The notes under the pieces: generated by a model | Database searches by the model: none | The model's input: only the letters and a program-made list of their open reading frames with translations | What the model was told of the DNA's origin: nothing | Position numbers and translations under genes: made by a program | Assembly: GCA_000619965.1 (NCBI GenBank) | Contig: JHVD01000011.1 | Coordinates: forward strand, 35,387 to 99,386 | Origin: Propionibacteriaceae bacterium P6A17 | GTDB lineage: Bacteria > Actinomycetota > Actinomycetes > Propionibacteriales > Propionibacteriaceae | Reading direction: 5' to 3' | Length of the DNA stretch: 64,000 nt | Shown here: positions 19,888 to 29,100 of the stretch, in pieces | How the letters are laid out: the number at the start of each line of letters is the position of its first letter | Position numbering within the stretch: position 1 is the stretch's first letter

Positions 19888-19910
19888 CCTCCATCGGCTT
19901 GCGATGGAGG
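19888..19910. repeat. Hairpin upstream of the small secreted protein
   Basis: A 9-bp perfect inverted repeat, CCTCCATCG at 19888-19896 and its complement at 19902-19910, with loop GCTTG. It lies about 100 bases before the secreted-protein start in a 244-base gap that otherwise holds no gene I can support. It could be a terminator or part of the leader. Confidence 0.4.
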
Positions 19911-20011
19911 TGGGAACTTGGATGAGCCGGCACGAACCCTTGCCCAAGCACACCCAGCCCCCTATCCTACCTGAAGGGTGCATTCCCACGAGATGTCAAA
20001 GGAGATTCTCC

Positions 20012-20632
20012 ATGAAAAAGTTGCCCCCCCTGATCATGTGTGCGCTGGCATCCTTGCTCGCCACCACCGGCGCCATCGGCCATGCCGATGAGCAAGTTGC
20101 GTCCGAACACGTCGCTGCGCCGCCCAAATCGCTTGTTGACAAGGCATTTGCCGGAACTCTCACGGCCGAGGAACAGACCATCCTAGTTCGGCAGTATCCC
20201 GAAATCGCCGCAGTGGTCCCCTCCCAAAGCGGGCCGGAGATGGTGGTGCATGCTGTGTCACCAAGTAATGAAAGCATTGCCCCGGCAGCCACGACTTGTT
20301 CGACCTATTCCGGGTACAACACGCTGAAGTCGTTGCTTGGTTTTACCATTTACAAGTTCAGCCACGAGGCGAAAGTCTGCAGCAACGGAACGAAGACGAC
20401 AAGCCATTCCAGCCCGACGTATACGTTGAGCAATATCGATCCGACCGTGGAGGGCTGGGCCGTCACCGACAAGTCGGTCAAGGGCGTCGGCACCGGCACA
20501 TCAACGTCGAGGATCCAAGTCAGAGTCTCCCAGTGCATCGTGAAGTATGGCTGCTACTCATACCACTATCCCACTGGAACGATCGTTGCACGTGCCAACA
20601 ACACCGCATCGATCAGCACGACGGCGAGGTAG
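20012..20632 (+). CDS. Small secreted protein of unknown function
   Basis: A 206-aa protein with a clear signal peptide: MKK, a hydrophobic stretch, then GHA-DE as probable signal peptidase site at about residue 25. The mature part has four Cys (in TTCSTYSG, KVCSNG, QCIVKYGC), many Ser/Thr/Tyr and few charges, consistent with a beta-rich disulfide-bonded extracellular protein. I do not recognise the family. AAAGGAG seven bases before the ATG is an excellent binding site. Its base composition is noticeably less GC-rich than the neighbours. The next gene begins directly after its stop codon and encodes a two-helix membrane protein. Confidence 0.8.
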   Translation: MKKLPPLIMCALASLLATTGAIGHADEQVASEHVAAPPKSLVDKAFAGTLTAEEQTILVRQYPEIAAVVPSQSGPEMVVHAVSPSNESIAPAATTCSTYSGYNTLKSLLGFTIYKFSHEAKVCSNGTKTTSHSSPTYTLSNIDPTVEGWAVTDKSVKGVGTGTSTSRIQVRVSQCIVKYGCYSYHYPTGTIVARANNTASISTTAR

Positions 20633-20827
20633 GTGGTCCCGGTGCGATCCTTGATTCGAGCTGGGGTGGCCCTCATCATCGGCGCCCTGCTGGCCATACT
20701 CGTTGCCCACCTGCTGTCCACTTTCGGGCTCGTGTCCGGGTCCTTGGAGATGTTCCTGTGGACCACGGTGGCTACAGCCCTGATCTGGCTGATGCTCGTT
20801 CGGCGGCGGCCGAGGCGAGCACACTGA
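20633..20827 (+). CDS. Small two-helix membrane protein
   Basis: A 64-aa frame beginning with GTG immediately after the TAG of the secreted-protein gene. It encodes two hydrophobic helices (about residues 8-28 and 37-55) and ends in an Arg-rich tail (VRRRPRRAH), suggesting an inner-membrane protein with a cytoplasmic C-terminus. GTG 20642 is an alternative start. No family is recognised. Coupling to the preceding gene suggests a shared function, for example protection or export, but that is inference. The Arg-rich end could also be a GC-rich coincidence. Confidence 0.55.
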   Translation: MVPVRSLIRAGVALIIGALLAILVAHLLSTFGLVSGSLEMFLWTTVATALIWLMLVRRRPRRAH

Positions 20828-20837
20828 CCTCGAAGCC

Positions 20838-20889
20838 GCTCATGGTTCGGCCGGGCAATCAGTGCTGGTTCCCCGGTCGAACCGTGAGC
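20838..20889. terminator. Bidirectional hairpin terminator
   Basis: 18-base arms (20838-20855 and 20872-20889) pair with only two G-U-type mismatches around a 16-base loop. It lies just after the small membrane protein and about 130 bases beyond the stop of the convergent ABC genes. The rest of the gap up to 21019 holds nothing I can support. Confidence 0.65.
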
Positions 20890-21019
20890 GTGGTGCCATG
20901 ACCCACTCGGCGCAATCGACACGACGGCATTGCGGACCGGCACTGCACGACGGAGGCGCCCCAGTCAGCGGCTGCTCGCCCAGGGTGCCCGCAGGCGTCC
21001 CCGCCGCGCTCGTGGCGCG

Positions 21020-22645
21020 TCAGCGGCGGCCGCGCTGGATCTTCACCTTCTCCTTGGGCGCAGCGGCCTTCGCACGCTCCTCCTCCAGCAGTCTGCGCTG
21101 CTCCTTCGACTGCTCCATGAGCGCTTCCTGGTCCAGCCCGGAGCTCAGGAACATGAATGCGATGCCCGCGATCACCACCGACACCCACGCCGGCAGCCCG
21201 AACAACAGCGGGAAGGTGATGAGGGCGATCATGTCGACGCCGCGGATCATCGAGAACATCAGGCCCGGCGGCATGGCGCCGGTGCCCGTGGCCACGAGCG
21301 GTCCGGAATAGCTCGCGGGCTTCGCGGAGACCCAGCGCACGGCGCCGAGGAACCCTGCGAGCCCCGCCACGATCGCGGGTGCGATGGCCTCTCCGTAGGA
21401 GATCCGATCGTCACCGGTGACACCGGCGAAGGCGACGAAGGACCCCGCCACCCACAACGCGGCCAGGACGCCCGGTACGACCATCGTCGCGCGCCGCAGC
21501 TCGGTGGGGCCGAACGGGAACGTGCGCTCCAGGCCCTTGGTGCGGGAGATGACGCGCAGCGAGTTCATGAACGGGATCAGCGCGGCCATCAACACGATGC
21601 CGGAGATCGCGACGTTGAGCGCCTGCAGGCCCAGCGCCCGCACCGCGTAGGGGACGACGGCGGTCGTCGCGAACACCAGCAACGACAGCGGGTTGCGCAG
21701 CAGGCGCTGGACGTCGCGCATGATGATGGCCTTGCGGCCCCGCCCGACGCCGCGGGTGGGCCTGACGTGGCCCTTCTGGCGGCACTTCTCCTCCACGAGG
21801 ATGTCGCGGATCAGGGCGAACTCGAGCGCGAACGCGGCGCCCTGCAGGCCGCTCAGCAGCGATCCGCCGGAGGTGAGTCGCTGGCGGCGGATCCGACGAA
21901 GACGTGCCCACGCTGCCACGCCGAAGGCGATGAGCAGGACCGCGCCGACCCCGCCCACGATCAGCGCAAGCTGCTGGTCCACCCGCGGGTCGATCGCGAT
22001 CCAGCCGGCAGCGGAGGCGACGAGCACCCCGAGCGTGCCCACGGCGGCCAGGCCGAATGCCCACTGCGCCGCGAGCATGATCCAGCGCCGCTCGTGGGTC
22101 TGCTCGAAGGCCGCGAAGGCGGTGAGCCCGGCGGCGGCGACGGCCGCGGACACCGCCCACACGCCGACCTGGCCGAGCGGCTGCCCCGTCAGCGCGGAGA
22201 CGAGTGCCGCGACGACACCCCCGGCGACGCCGGCGGTCAGCAGCGCCAGCACGTAGCGTCCTCCCAGCAGGCGACGGCGGTCCATCGGCGAGTCCATGAG
22301 CCAGAAGCCCTCGGCCGCGGAGGCGAGCACCGGGCCGAACATGCGGCTGACCACGAGCGTCAGCGTCAGGATCCCAGCGGCGGCCGCCCACGGGAGCAGG
22401 CCGCGGGCGGAGAGGCACCCGGCCGACGTGCACGACGAGGCCTGCTGCTGCGCGTCGACGATCGCCGACCCGATCATGGCGCCAAGCACCAGCACGGAGA
22501 ACAGCAGGACGTAGGAGTCGGAGACGGCCGCCCAGAAGCTGCGGTCGGCGCGGCCGTTGCGCCAGTCGCCCATGAGGCGCTTGATGGCGCGTTCGTCGGC
22601 CTCGCCGATGGGCTCGAAGCGGGCGTTGAGCTGGTCGGCGCTCAC
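21020..22645 (-). CDS. Multispan membrane protein, probable ABC exporter permease
   Basis: A 541-aa protein with about 12 hydrophobic segments and a charged C-terminal tail (KEQRRLLEEERAKAAAPKEK). It starts with GTG overlapping the stop of the ATPase gene (GTGA), so it is translationally coupled to it. It resembles the two-component ABC-2-like exporters of actinobacteria, in which a large DUF-type membrane protein follows a CcmA-like ATPase. No substrate can be inferred. An ATPase-permease pair is well supported; the specific family is not. Confidence 0.75.
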   Translation of the reverse strand: MSADQLNARFEPIGEADERAIKRLMGDWRNGRADRSFWAAVSDSYVLLFSVLVLGAMIGSAIVDAQQQASSCTSAGCLSARGLLPWAAAAGILTLTLVVSRMFGPVLASAAEGFWLMDSPMDRRRLLGGRYVLALLTAGVAGGVVAALVSALTGQPLGQVGVWAVSAAVAAAGLTAFAAFEQTHERRWIMLAAQWAFGLAAVGTLGVLVASAAGWIAIDPRVDQQLALIVGGVGAVLLIAFGVAAWARLRRIRRQRLTSGGSLLSGLQGAAFALEFALIRDILVEEKCRQKGHVRPTRGVGRGRKAIIMRDVQRLLRNPLSLLVFATTAVVPYAVRALGLQALNVAISGIVLMAALIPFMNSLRVISRTKGLERTFPFGPTELRRATMVVPGVLAALWVAGSFVAFAGVTGDDRISYGEAIAPAIVAGLAGFLGAVRWVSAKPASYSGPLVATGTGAMPPGLMFSMIRGVDMIALITFPLLFGLPAWVSVVIAGIAFMFLSSGLDQEALMEQSKEQRRLLEEERAKAAAPKEKVKIQRGRR

Positions 22646-23292
22646 TGTTGCGCCACCAACTGCACCTCGCGCGCACCGATCGCCTTGATGAGCGACGGCT
22701 CGTGGCTGGCCAGCACGATCGCGAGGCCCTCGCCGAGATCCTGCTTCAGCCGACGCCCCAACCACTCCACGCCCTCGACGTCGAGGCGCTGCTCCGGTTC
22801 GTCGAGCACGAGCAGCCGACGGGGACGCACGAAGGCCGTCGCCAACGCCAGGCGGCGACGCTGGCCCGACGACAGCGTCGACGGGAGCTGCCCCGCCTGC
22901 TGGACGAGCTGGACCTCCTCCAGGACGTCGTCGACGATGTCGTCCGGGTCGTCGAGGCCGTGCGCCCTCGCGAGAAGGTCGAGGTGTTCGACCACGGCGA
23001 GGTCGGGGAAGAAGTCGAGGTCGTCGATGACGGTGGCCAGGTCGCGGCGGATCTGCGCATTGGTCTCGGAGAGCCGGTTGCCGCAGATGGTGACCTCACC
23101 CTCGTCGGGGCGATCGGCGCCGACGAGGCACCGCAGGATGGTGGACTTGCCGACGCCATTGCGCCCGACGAGCGCCACTGCTTCCCCCGCGTGCACCGAC
23201 AGGTTGAACCCCTCGATGATCGTCACCGGCCCGTACGACTTCTTCAGCCCCTGGACCTTCAGCACCACGTCTCTCTTAGCCACGCCCGCCAT
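22642..23292 (-). CDS. ABC transporter ATP-binding protein
   Basis: A 216-aa nucleotide-binding subunit. Walker A is GRNGVGKST at about residue 45, the signature loop is STLSSGQRRRLALA, Walker B is RLLVLDEPEQRLD and the switch His is in VLASHEP. It powers the membrane protein encoded immediately downstream. The signature has SSGQ in place of the usual LSGGQ. ATG 23290-23292 is chosen, although its binding site is weak; GTG 23281-23283 is another possibility. It diverges from menG. Confidence 0.9.
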   Translation of the reverse strand: MAGVAKRDVVLKVQGLKKSYGPVTIIEGFNLSVHAGEAVALVGRNGVGKSTILRCLVGADRPDEGEVTICGNRLSETNAQIRRDLATVIDDLDFFPDLAVVEHLDLLARAHGLDDPDDIVDDVLEEVQLVQQAGQLPSTLSSGQRRRLALATAFVRPRRLLVLDEPEQRLDVEGVEWLGRRLKQDLGEGLAIVLASHEPSLIKAIGAREVQLVAQQ

Positions 23293-23317
23293 TGTCCCAG
23301 CCCGGGGCAAGTCCGGC

Positions 23318-23323
23318 TAATCT
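23318..23323 (+). promoter_or_regulatory. -10 box of leaderless menG
   Basis: TAATCT is followed by six G residues and then the ATG at 23330. The G run could act as a weak binding site, but the 6-base distance from box to start codon fits leaderless transcription as at several other genes here. Confidence 0.5.
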
Positions 23324-23329
23324 GGGGGG

Positions 23330-24046
23330 ATGCACGAGGTCAACCAGCACTCCAGGCTCAGCCGAGCGACGCTCGACAAGCGCCGCGACGACGTCGCCGA
23401 CATGTTCGACAACGTCGCCAGCCACTACGACCTCCTGAACGACATCCTCTCGCTGGGCCAGGACCGCGGCTGGCGCCGCGCGACCGTCCGCGCCATCGCC
23501 CCGCAGCCCGGCGAACGCATCCTCGACCTCGCGGCCGGCACCGGCACCTCCTCGCAGGCACTCGCGGACCAGGGGCCCACCGTCGTGGCCGCAGACCTCT
23601 CCTACGGCATGCTCGCGCAGGGGCGCAAGCAGTACCCGGCGATCGACTTCGTGAACGCCGACGCGCTCTGCCTGCCCTTCGCCGACGAGACCTTCGACGC
23701 CGTCACCATCAGCTACGGCCTGCGCAACGTCGAGGACACCGTCGCGGCGCTGCGGGAGATGCTGCGGGTGACCAAGCCGGGCGGGCGCGTCGTCGTCAAC
23801 GAGTTCTCGACACCCACCAACAAGGTGTTCCGCACGATCTACGACGACTACCTGCTGCGCGCCCTGCCGCCGCTGGCGAAGCTCTCCCCCAACCCGGTCG
23901 CCTACGGCTACCTGGCCGAGTCGATCCTCGCCTGGCCCGACCAGGCGGCCCTCGCCGACCTCCTGGTCGAGGCCGGCTGGCAGCGGGTCGAGTGGCAGAA
24001 CCTCACCGGCGGCATCGTCGCACTCCACCGGGGCTGGCGCCCGTGA
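23330..24046 (+). CDS. menG: Demethylmenaquinone methyltransferase
   Basis: A 238-aa SAM-dependent methyltransferase that makes the last menaquinone step, C-methylation of demethylmenaquinone. UbiE/MenG landmarks are [22 protein letters not shown] at the N-terminus, the SAM loop [11 protein letters not shown], the acidic AADLS at motif II, and YGLRNVED. The stop overlaps the GTG of the nuclease gene downstream (GTGA). Confidence 0.94.
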   Translation: MHEVNQHSRLSRATLDKRRDDVADMFDNVASHYDLLNDILSLGQDRGWRRATVRAIAPQPGERILDLAAGTGTSSQALADQGPTVVAADLSYGMLAQGRKQYPAIDFVNADALCLPFADETFDAVTISYGLRNVEDTVAALREMLRVTKPGGRVVVNEFSTPTNKVFRTIYDDYLLRALPPLAKLSPNPVAYGYLAESILAWPDQAALADLLVEAGWQRVEWQNLTGGIVALHRGWRP

Positions 24047-25710
24047 TCCTGCTCGACCCGTACGCAGCCAGGTCCTGTCCGGTCAAGACGTTCAACGCGT
24101 TCGACCCGACGGTGCAGGCGCCCGCGCTGGACGAGTCGCTGCACGAGGCATTCCAGGGCGGCACCGACTGGCGTCGGCAGGTCCTCGACGAGCTCGCCGC
24201 CACGCCCGGCGCCGTCGACCTCCGCGTGGACGGCGGCCTCGCCGCCACGCGGGCCGCGGTCGAGGACGGCGCCCCGCTCATCCTGCGCCCGTCACTGCCG
24301 GACGACCCGCAGGGGCATCGTCGCGGCCACTGCGATGCGCTCGTGCGGGACTGGCTCACCGAAGGGCCGAGCTATCTCCCGCTGAAGACGAAGCCGTACC
24401 GCATCTGCGAGAAGCAGATGGGGGCCGAGGATCTGCTGGTGGCGCCGGTGGACGCGCCCACCGAGGCGACACCGTTGCCCAATCACCGTTACCGTGGCCA
24501 TCGCGAGGGGGCGCTGCTGGAGCTCGCGCACTCGTGGCGCATGCTCCAGGCGGCCGGCTGGGGCTCCGATCGGCGCATCGTGGCGATCGTCGGCGACTCC
24601 CAAGACGGCGCCCGGCCCGTCGTCACGTGGGTGCCGCTGGACCTCAAATTTCTCCGCACGTTCTCGCGCACGGCCGGCTACCGCTTCCGCAGCCCGCTCG
24701 AACGCTACGACCACGAGCACGGATTCCGCGTCCACGTCGCGCAGACGGCCGCACTGCGCACCGGCGTCGACGATCCCGAGCCAGTGGTCCGCCCCATCCG
24801 CATCAAGGAATGCGAGTCGTGTGCGTGGTGGCAATTGTGCCGCACCCGCATGGACGACGACGATCTCTCGCTGCGGATCGCGAAGGCACCGCTGGACGTG
24901 CGGGAGCTGCAGACGCTGCTGGGCCTCGGCATCACGACGGTGGCCCAACTGGCCGAGGCGGACGTCGAGACGCTGCTGCCGGACTACTTGCCGCTCACCC
25001 AGCATCGCGACCGCTCCGAGGCGCGCCTGCGGCAGGCGCACCGTCGGGCACGGATGCTGGCCCGCGGTGTCTCGTTGGAGCGGGTGAGCGTCGACCCGAT
25101 CGGGGTGCCGCGCAGCGACGTGGAGATCGACCTCGACATCGAAACCGCCGGAGACGGCTCGGTCTACCTCTGGGGATGCCTCGTCAGTGGCATCGAGGAC
25201 GACCCCGAGTTCGTGCCCTTCGCCCGATTCGAGCACCTGCGCGGCGACGCGGAGGTGGCGTTGGCGGCCGAGTTCGCGTCGTGGCTGCTGCGCCTGGTCG
25301 AGCGCTATCCGAGCCTGCGCGTGTTCCACTACTCCGACTACGAGGTGGTGCACCTGCGCCGGCTCGCAGATCGCAGCCGGCACCCCGTGCTGGCCCGGGC
25401 GGTGGAGCTGGTGCCGGAGCACTTCGTCGACCTGTACGGCTTCGTGCGCGACAACTTCGTCGGCGTCGACGGGCTGGGCCTCAAGGTGGTGGCCTCGCGC
25501 GGGGCGGGCTTCTCCTGGCGCGACGACGACCCGGGCGGCCTGCAGTCGCAGGCGTGGTTCGACGAGGCCGTCGACGGCGCGGACGAGTCCCGACGTGAGG
25601 CCTCGCGCACGCGCGTGCTCGAGTACAACGAGGACGACGTGCGCGCCACCTACGAACTCCGACGCTGGCTGACCGACCTGGATCAGGCCGACGCGCGCCC
25701 GCGCGGGTAG
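24043..25710 (+). CDS. RecB-like nuclease, TM0106/Rv2119 type
   Basis: A 555-aa protein. The N-terminal half resembles PD-(D/E)XK nucleases (GHCDALVRD followed by SYLPLKTK) and carries Cys at RICEKQ and in [10 protein letters not shown], a spacing typical of a structural Fe-S or zinc site. A helix-hairpin-like segment ([20 protein letters not shown]) follows. The C-terminal half is a RNase H-like exonuclease domain: EIDLDIET, then [10 protein letters not shown] and [17 protein letters not shown]. The canonical (D/E)xK of the first domain reads K-T-K. Start GTG overlaps the menG stop. It overlaps menD tail-to-tail by 28 bases. Confidence 0.8.
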   Translation: MILLDPYAARSCPVKTFNAFDPTVQAPALDESLHEAFQGGTDWRRQVLDELAATPGAVDLRVDGGLAATRAAVEDGAPLILRPSLPDDPQGHRRGHCDALVRDWLTEGPSYLPLKTKPYRICEKQMGAEDLLVAPVDAPTEATPLPNHRYRGHREGALLELAHSWRMLQAAGWGSDRRIVAIVGDSQDGARPVVTWVPLDLKFLRTFSRTAGYRFRSPLERYDHEHGFRVHVAQTAALRTGVDDPEPVVRPIRIKECESCAWWQLCRTRMDDDDLSLRIAKAPLDVRELQTLLGLGITTVAQLAEADVETLLPDYLPLTQHRDRSEARLRQAHRRARMLARGVSLERVSVDPIGVPRSDVEIDLDIETAGDGSVYLWGCLVSGIEDDPEFVPFARFEHLRGDAEVALAAEFASWLLRLVERYPSLRVFHYSDYEVVHLRRLADRSRHPVLARAVELVPEHFVDLYGFVRDNFVGVDGLGLKVVASRGAGFSWRDDDPGGLQSQAWFDEAVDGADESRREASRTRVLEYNEDDVRATYELRRWLTDLDQADARPRG

Positions 25711-27233
25711 CGCGCGACGATGCACTCGGCGTCGCCCGCGAGCGCGGCTGCGAGGGCTTGCTCGTCGTCGACCCCCACCGTGTCCCAGCCGTAGGCGGCG
25801 GCGACGGCGGCGATGTCGACCCCCTGGGGCGTGGCGAAGACGCGCTCGAACGCATCCGCGTACTCCGGGCGGCCCTGTTCGAGCTTGTGGAACAGGGATC
25901 CCCCGTCGTCATCCCCGACGACGACCCGCAGCTTCGCGCGTGGTTCGGACGCCGGCCGGGCCAGTGAGGAGAGGTCGTGGAGGGCGGTGAGGTCGCCGAC
26001 GAGGACGGTGGTGGGACGCCCGGTGCCCAGGGCGATGCCGGTGGCGGTGGCGATGGTGCCGTCGATGCCGGCCTGTCCGCGGCTGGCCCAGACGGCGGGG
26101 CCTGCGGCCGCGATGGGCGAGAGGTCGGCGTCGCGGATGAGGTTGGAGGCGCCGAGCACGAGGTTGGCGTCGGGACCTAGCGAGGCGAGGACGGCGTCGG
26201 CGACGGCCCGCCCACACCAGCCGGGTGGGCCGGGGAGGGCTCGGTCGGCCTCCCTCCAGCGCTCGAGCCACGCCTCGGCCTGGGGTGCGAGCAGGACCCG
26301 GTCGGCGACGAGCGTCGCCCGATGGCCGGTGTCGTGCCACGTGGCGCCATGGCTCACGACGACCACCTCGACGTCCTCGCGCGCCAGCAGCGCGAGTTGC
26401 GGGCGCGACAGGGTCGGATGGCCGAAGACGACCACCCGCTGGACCTCGTCGGCCAGCGGTCCCGCGAGCAGCCGACGATAGCCCGCGATGGCGCACTCGC
26501 CGGCGCGCGCGTTCGAGGCGGGCTCGGCGAGCAGCGGTACCCGCGCGAGCTCGGCGAAGGCCCGTGCCTCGGCGCCCTCGCGGGGGCTGGCCTCGCCTGC
26601 GACGACGACGGTGCGCGGCCCTTCGGCGAGCTCGACGAGGTCGTCGCCGCGGCTGGGCGCGACGCGCGCGATGTGCACTGTCGGCACGACATGGGGGCCG
26701 ACCAGCGGCGGGGTGAACTCGAGGTTGACGTGCACCGGCCCGGGCTGCCGGGTGCGCGTGCCGAGCGCGAGGTGCGCTGCCCGCTGGATGGCCGCCGACC
26801 ACGCCGCAGGGCCGCCGGAGCGCGACGAGAGCCGGACCACGTCGAGCACGGACGGCCCGAAGATCCCCACTTGGTCGGCTGTCTGGCTGGCGCCGGTGCC
26901 GACGAGCTCCATCGGCCGGTCCGCGGTGAGCACGAGCAGGGGCACGCCCGAGTGGCGCGCCTCGAGGATGGCCGGGTGCAGGTTCGCGACGGCCGAACCG
27001 CTGGTCACGGCGACGGCGGCGAGCTTGCCGGTCGACTTGGCGAGGCCGAGCGCACGGAAGGCCGCGGAGCGCTCGTCGAGGACCATGTGCAACGGGAGCT
27101 CTCCCGCGGCGTCGAGCGCGTGCAGGGCCAGCGACAGCGGTGCGTTGCGCGAACCGACGCCGGAGACGACCCCGCAGGCGCCGAGCCCGGCGAGGGTGTG
27201 CGCCACTACCGCACCCAGTTCGACACTGCCCAT
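25683..27233 (-). CDS. menD: 2-succinyl-5-enolpyruvyl-6-hydroxy-3-cyclohexene-1-carboxylate synthase
   Basis: A 516-aa ThDP-dependent enzyme joining isochorismate and 2-oxoglutarate in menaquinone synthesis. Visible are the N-terminal GVGSRNAPLSLAL, the ThDP-activating Glu in VLDERSAAFRALG, VTSGSAVANLHPA, and a GDLTALHDLSSL Mg/ThDP-binding segment. The latter has GDLTALHD where many ThDP enzymes have GDG. ATG 27231-27233 has GAGGAG 5 bases upstream. It is last in menE-menA-menC-menD, 68 bases after menC. Confidence 0.93.
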   Translation of the reverse strand: MGSVELGAVVAHTLAGLGACGVVSGVGSRNAPLSLALHALDAAGELPLHMVLDERSAAFRALGLAKSTGKLAAVAVTSGSAVANLHPAILEARHSGVPLLVLTADRPMELVGTGASQTADQVGIFGPSVLDVVRLSSRSGGPAAWSAAIQRAAHLALGTRTRQPGPVHVNLEFTPPLVGPHVVPTVHIARVAPSRGDDLVELAEGPRTVVVAGEASPREGAEARAFAELARVPLLAEPASNARAGECAIAGYRRLLAGPLADEVQRVVVFGHPTLSRPQLALLAREDVEVVVVSHGATWHDTGHRATLVADRVLLAPQAEAWLERWREADRALPGPPGWCGRAVADAVLASLGPDANLVLGASNLIRDADLSPIAAAGPAVWASRGQAGIDGTIATATGIALGTGRPTTVLVGDLTALHDLSSLARPASEPRAKLRVVVGDDDGGSLFHKLEQGRPEYADAFERVFATPQGVDIAAVAAAYGWDTVGVDDEQALAAALAGDAECIVARYPRGRASA

Positions 27234-27301
27234 CTCGTCTCCTCCTCGGCGGCAAAGCCCGTGCGCGGGCCGTGAGGCCCAGTCTCCCACGCGCGGCTGC
27301 G

Positions 27302-28228
27302 TCAGAGCAGCGCGGCGACGCGGTCGTGGCGCGCGAGCCACCAGTCGGTGGTCTCGGCGTCGGCCTGCCAGCGCCGCGCGCGAGTGGGTTCGAGCCCGAC
27401 GACCGGTGGCACGAGCCTGCCGGACTCGGGGATCAGGGGCCGTTCGACGACGTCGCCGGCGAGCAGCCGAGCGGTCTCGAGCCCGCACGCCCACGGGAGC
27501 TCGGGGAGCGCTCCGGCCAGCGCGACGCCGGCCTGCAGGCCGATGGAGGTCTCCACCGCGGAGGAGACGACGCACGGGAGGCGCAGCTCCTTCGCAAGGG
27601 CGAGGCAACGTCGCACGCCGCCCAGCGGCTGCACCTTGAGGACGATCCCGTCGGCGGCGTCCAGCTCCGCGACGCGGTACGGGTCGTCGGCGCGCCGGAT
27701 GGACTCGTCGGCGACGATGGGCACCCCGAGCCCGAGCGAGCGCAGTCGCGCGAGGTCCTCGACGGCGGCCACCGGCTGTTCGGCGTACTCGAGGCGAAGT
27801 GGCGCCAGGGCCCGCAGCGCGACGGTGGCCTCGTCGAGGCTCCAGCCGCCGTTGGCGTCGACGCGCAGACTGACGTCGGGCAGCGCCTCCCGCACCGCCC
27901 TGACGCGCGCGAGGTCGGCGTCGAGCGACGTCTCGCCGGCCACCTTGATCTTGATGGTGTCGCAGCCGGACTCGCGGGCGCGCCGGACGGCCTCGTCGGG
28001 CGCGAGTGCGGGGACGATCCCGTTGACGGGCACGGTGTCGCGCAGTGGCCCCGGGTAGCCGTGCTCGGCCACTTCGAGCGCGGCCCGCAGCCAGTGTGCG
28101 GCCTCCTCGTCGCCGTATTCGGGGAAGGGGCTCCACTCGGCCCAGCCTGCCGGGCCGCGCAGCAGCAGGCCGGTGCGACGGGTCAGCCCCCGGAAGCGCA
28201 CGCGCATCGGGATCGAGAACACCCTCAT
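27302..28228 (-). CDS. menC: o-Succinylbenzoate synthase
   Basis: A 308-aa enolase-superfamily dehydratase. The catalytic pattern is visible: TIKIKVAG (second Lys of KxK), RVDANGG (first metal Asp), EYAEQP (Glu), VADES (Asp) and VLKVQPLGG (second catalytic Lys). It makes o-succinylbenzoate from SHCHC. The ATG overlaps the menA stop (ATGA). Confidence 0.94.
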   Translation of the reverse strand: MRVFSIPMRVRFRGLTRRTGLLLRGPAGWAEWSPFPEYGDEEAAHWLRAALEVAEHGYPGPLRDTVPVNGIVPALAPDEAVRRARESGCDTIKIKVAGETSLDADLARVRAVREALPDVSLRVDANGGWSLDEATVALRALAPLRLEYAEQPVAAVEDLARLRSLGLGVPIVADESIRRADDPYRVAELDAADGIVLKVQPLGGVRRCLALAKELRLPCVVSSAVETSIGLQAGVALAGALPELPWACGLETARLLAGDVVERPLIPESGRLVPPVVGLEPTRARRWQADAETTDWWLARHDRVAALL

Positions 28229-29100
28229 GCCATGAACACTCCGACGAGCAGCCCCAGCCCGACGCCGATGCCGGCCATGCCGCTGGCTTGGATCACGGGG
28301 ATGAGCGCACGGCCGGTGGCGCCTCCGAGGATGAGGCGCAGCGGCCCGACGAGCACGCCCAGTCCGAGGAGGGCCAGCAGCGCCCACCAGGTGGTGCCCG
28401 CCGCGAACGCGACGATGGACACGACCGCGAGCGCGGCCAGGGCTGCGTAGAGCACACGGGTGCCGCCCTCACCCAACCGCACGGCGAGGGTCCGCTTGCC
28501 GGTCTCGCGGTCGGTGGGGATGTCGCGCAGGTTGTTGCCGACGAGCACGGCGCAGGCCAGGGCGCCGACGGCGGACCCTGCGGCCCACGCGTGCCACGGC
28601 GCGGTGAGCAGGCTCACGTACGTGGTGCCGACGGTGGCGACCAGCCCGAAGAAGATGAAGACGAACACCTCGCCGAGCCCGAGGTAGCCGTAGGGGTGCT
28701 TGCCGCCGGTGTAGTACCAGGCGGCGAGGACGCAGGCGGCGCCGACGGCCACGAGCCACCACTGGCCGGTGAGGGCGACGATCGCGAGCCCGAAGATGCA
28801 CGCGATCGCGAACGACAGCAGCGCGGCGAGCTTCACGTGCTCGGGCCGGGCGAGCCCGGAGGCGGTGATGCGGGTGGGGCCGGTGCGGGCCTCGTCGGTG
28901 CCGCGGATGCCGTCGGAGTAGTCGTTGGCGTAGTTGACCCCGATCTGCAGCCAGAGCGCCACCATGAGCGCGAACAGCGTGAGCAGGAGGTCGACGTCGC
29001 CTTCGAAGGCCGCGGATGCGGCACCGGCGAGGATGGGGGCCACTGCGGCGGGCAGCGTGCGGGGACGCGCTCCCGCCAGGAAGATCTCGAAGGTTGTCAT
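28225..29100 (-). CDS. menA: 1,4-dihydroxy-2-naphthoate polyprenyltransferase
   Basis: A 291-aa UbiA-superfamily membrane prenyltransferase with about eight helices. The two Asp-rich motifs are NYANDYSDGIRGTD (about residue 60) and LRDIPTDRETGKRTLAVRLG (about residue 190). It attaches the polyprenyl tail, supplied by the synthase at the far end of the nuo operon, to DHNA. The ATG overlaps the menE stop. Confidence 0.95.
   Translation of the reverse strand: MTTFEIFLAGARPRTLPAAVAPILAGAASAAFEGDVDLLLTLFALMVALWLQIGVNYANDYSDGIRGTDEARTGPTRITASGLARPEHVKLAALLSFAIACIFGLAIVALTGQWWLVAVGAACVLAAWYYTGGKHPYGYLGLGEVFVFIFFGLVATVGTTYVSLLTAPWHAWAAGSAVGALACAVLVGNNLRDIPTDRETGKRTLAVRLGEGGTRVLYAALAALAVVSIVAFAAGTTWWALLALLGLGVLVGPLRLILGGATGRALIPVIQASGMAGIGVGLGLLVGVFMA

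Noticed and set aside
22642..24046. A functional link between the ABC pair and menG
   Set aside because: They are divergent with separate starts; nothing beyond adjacency supports quinone or lipid export.
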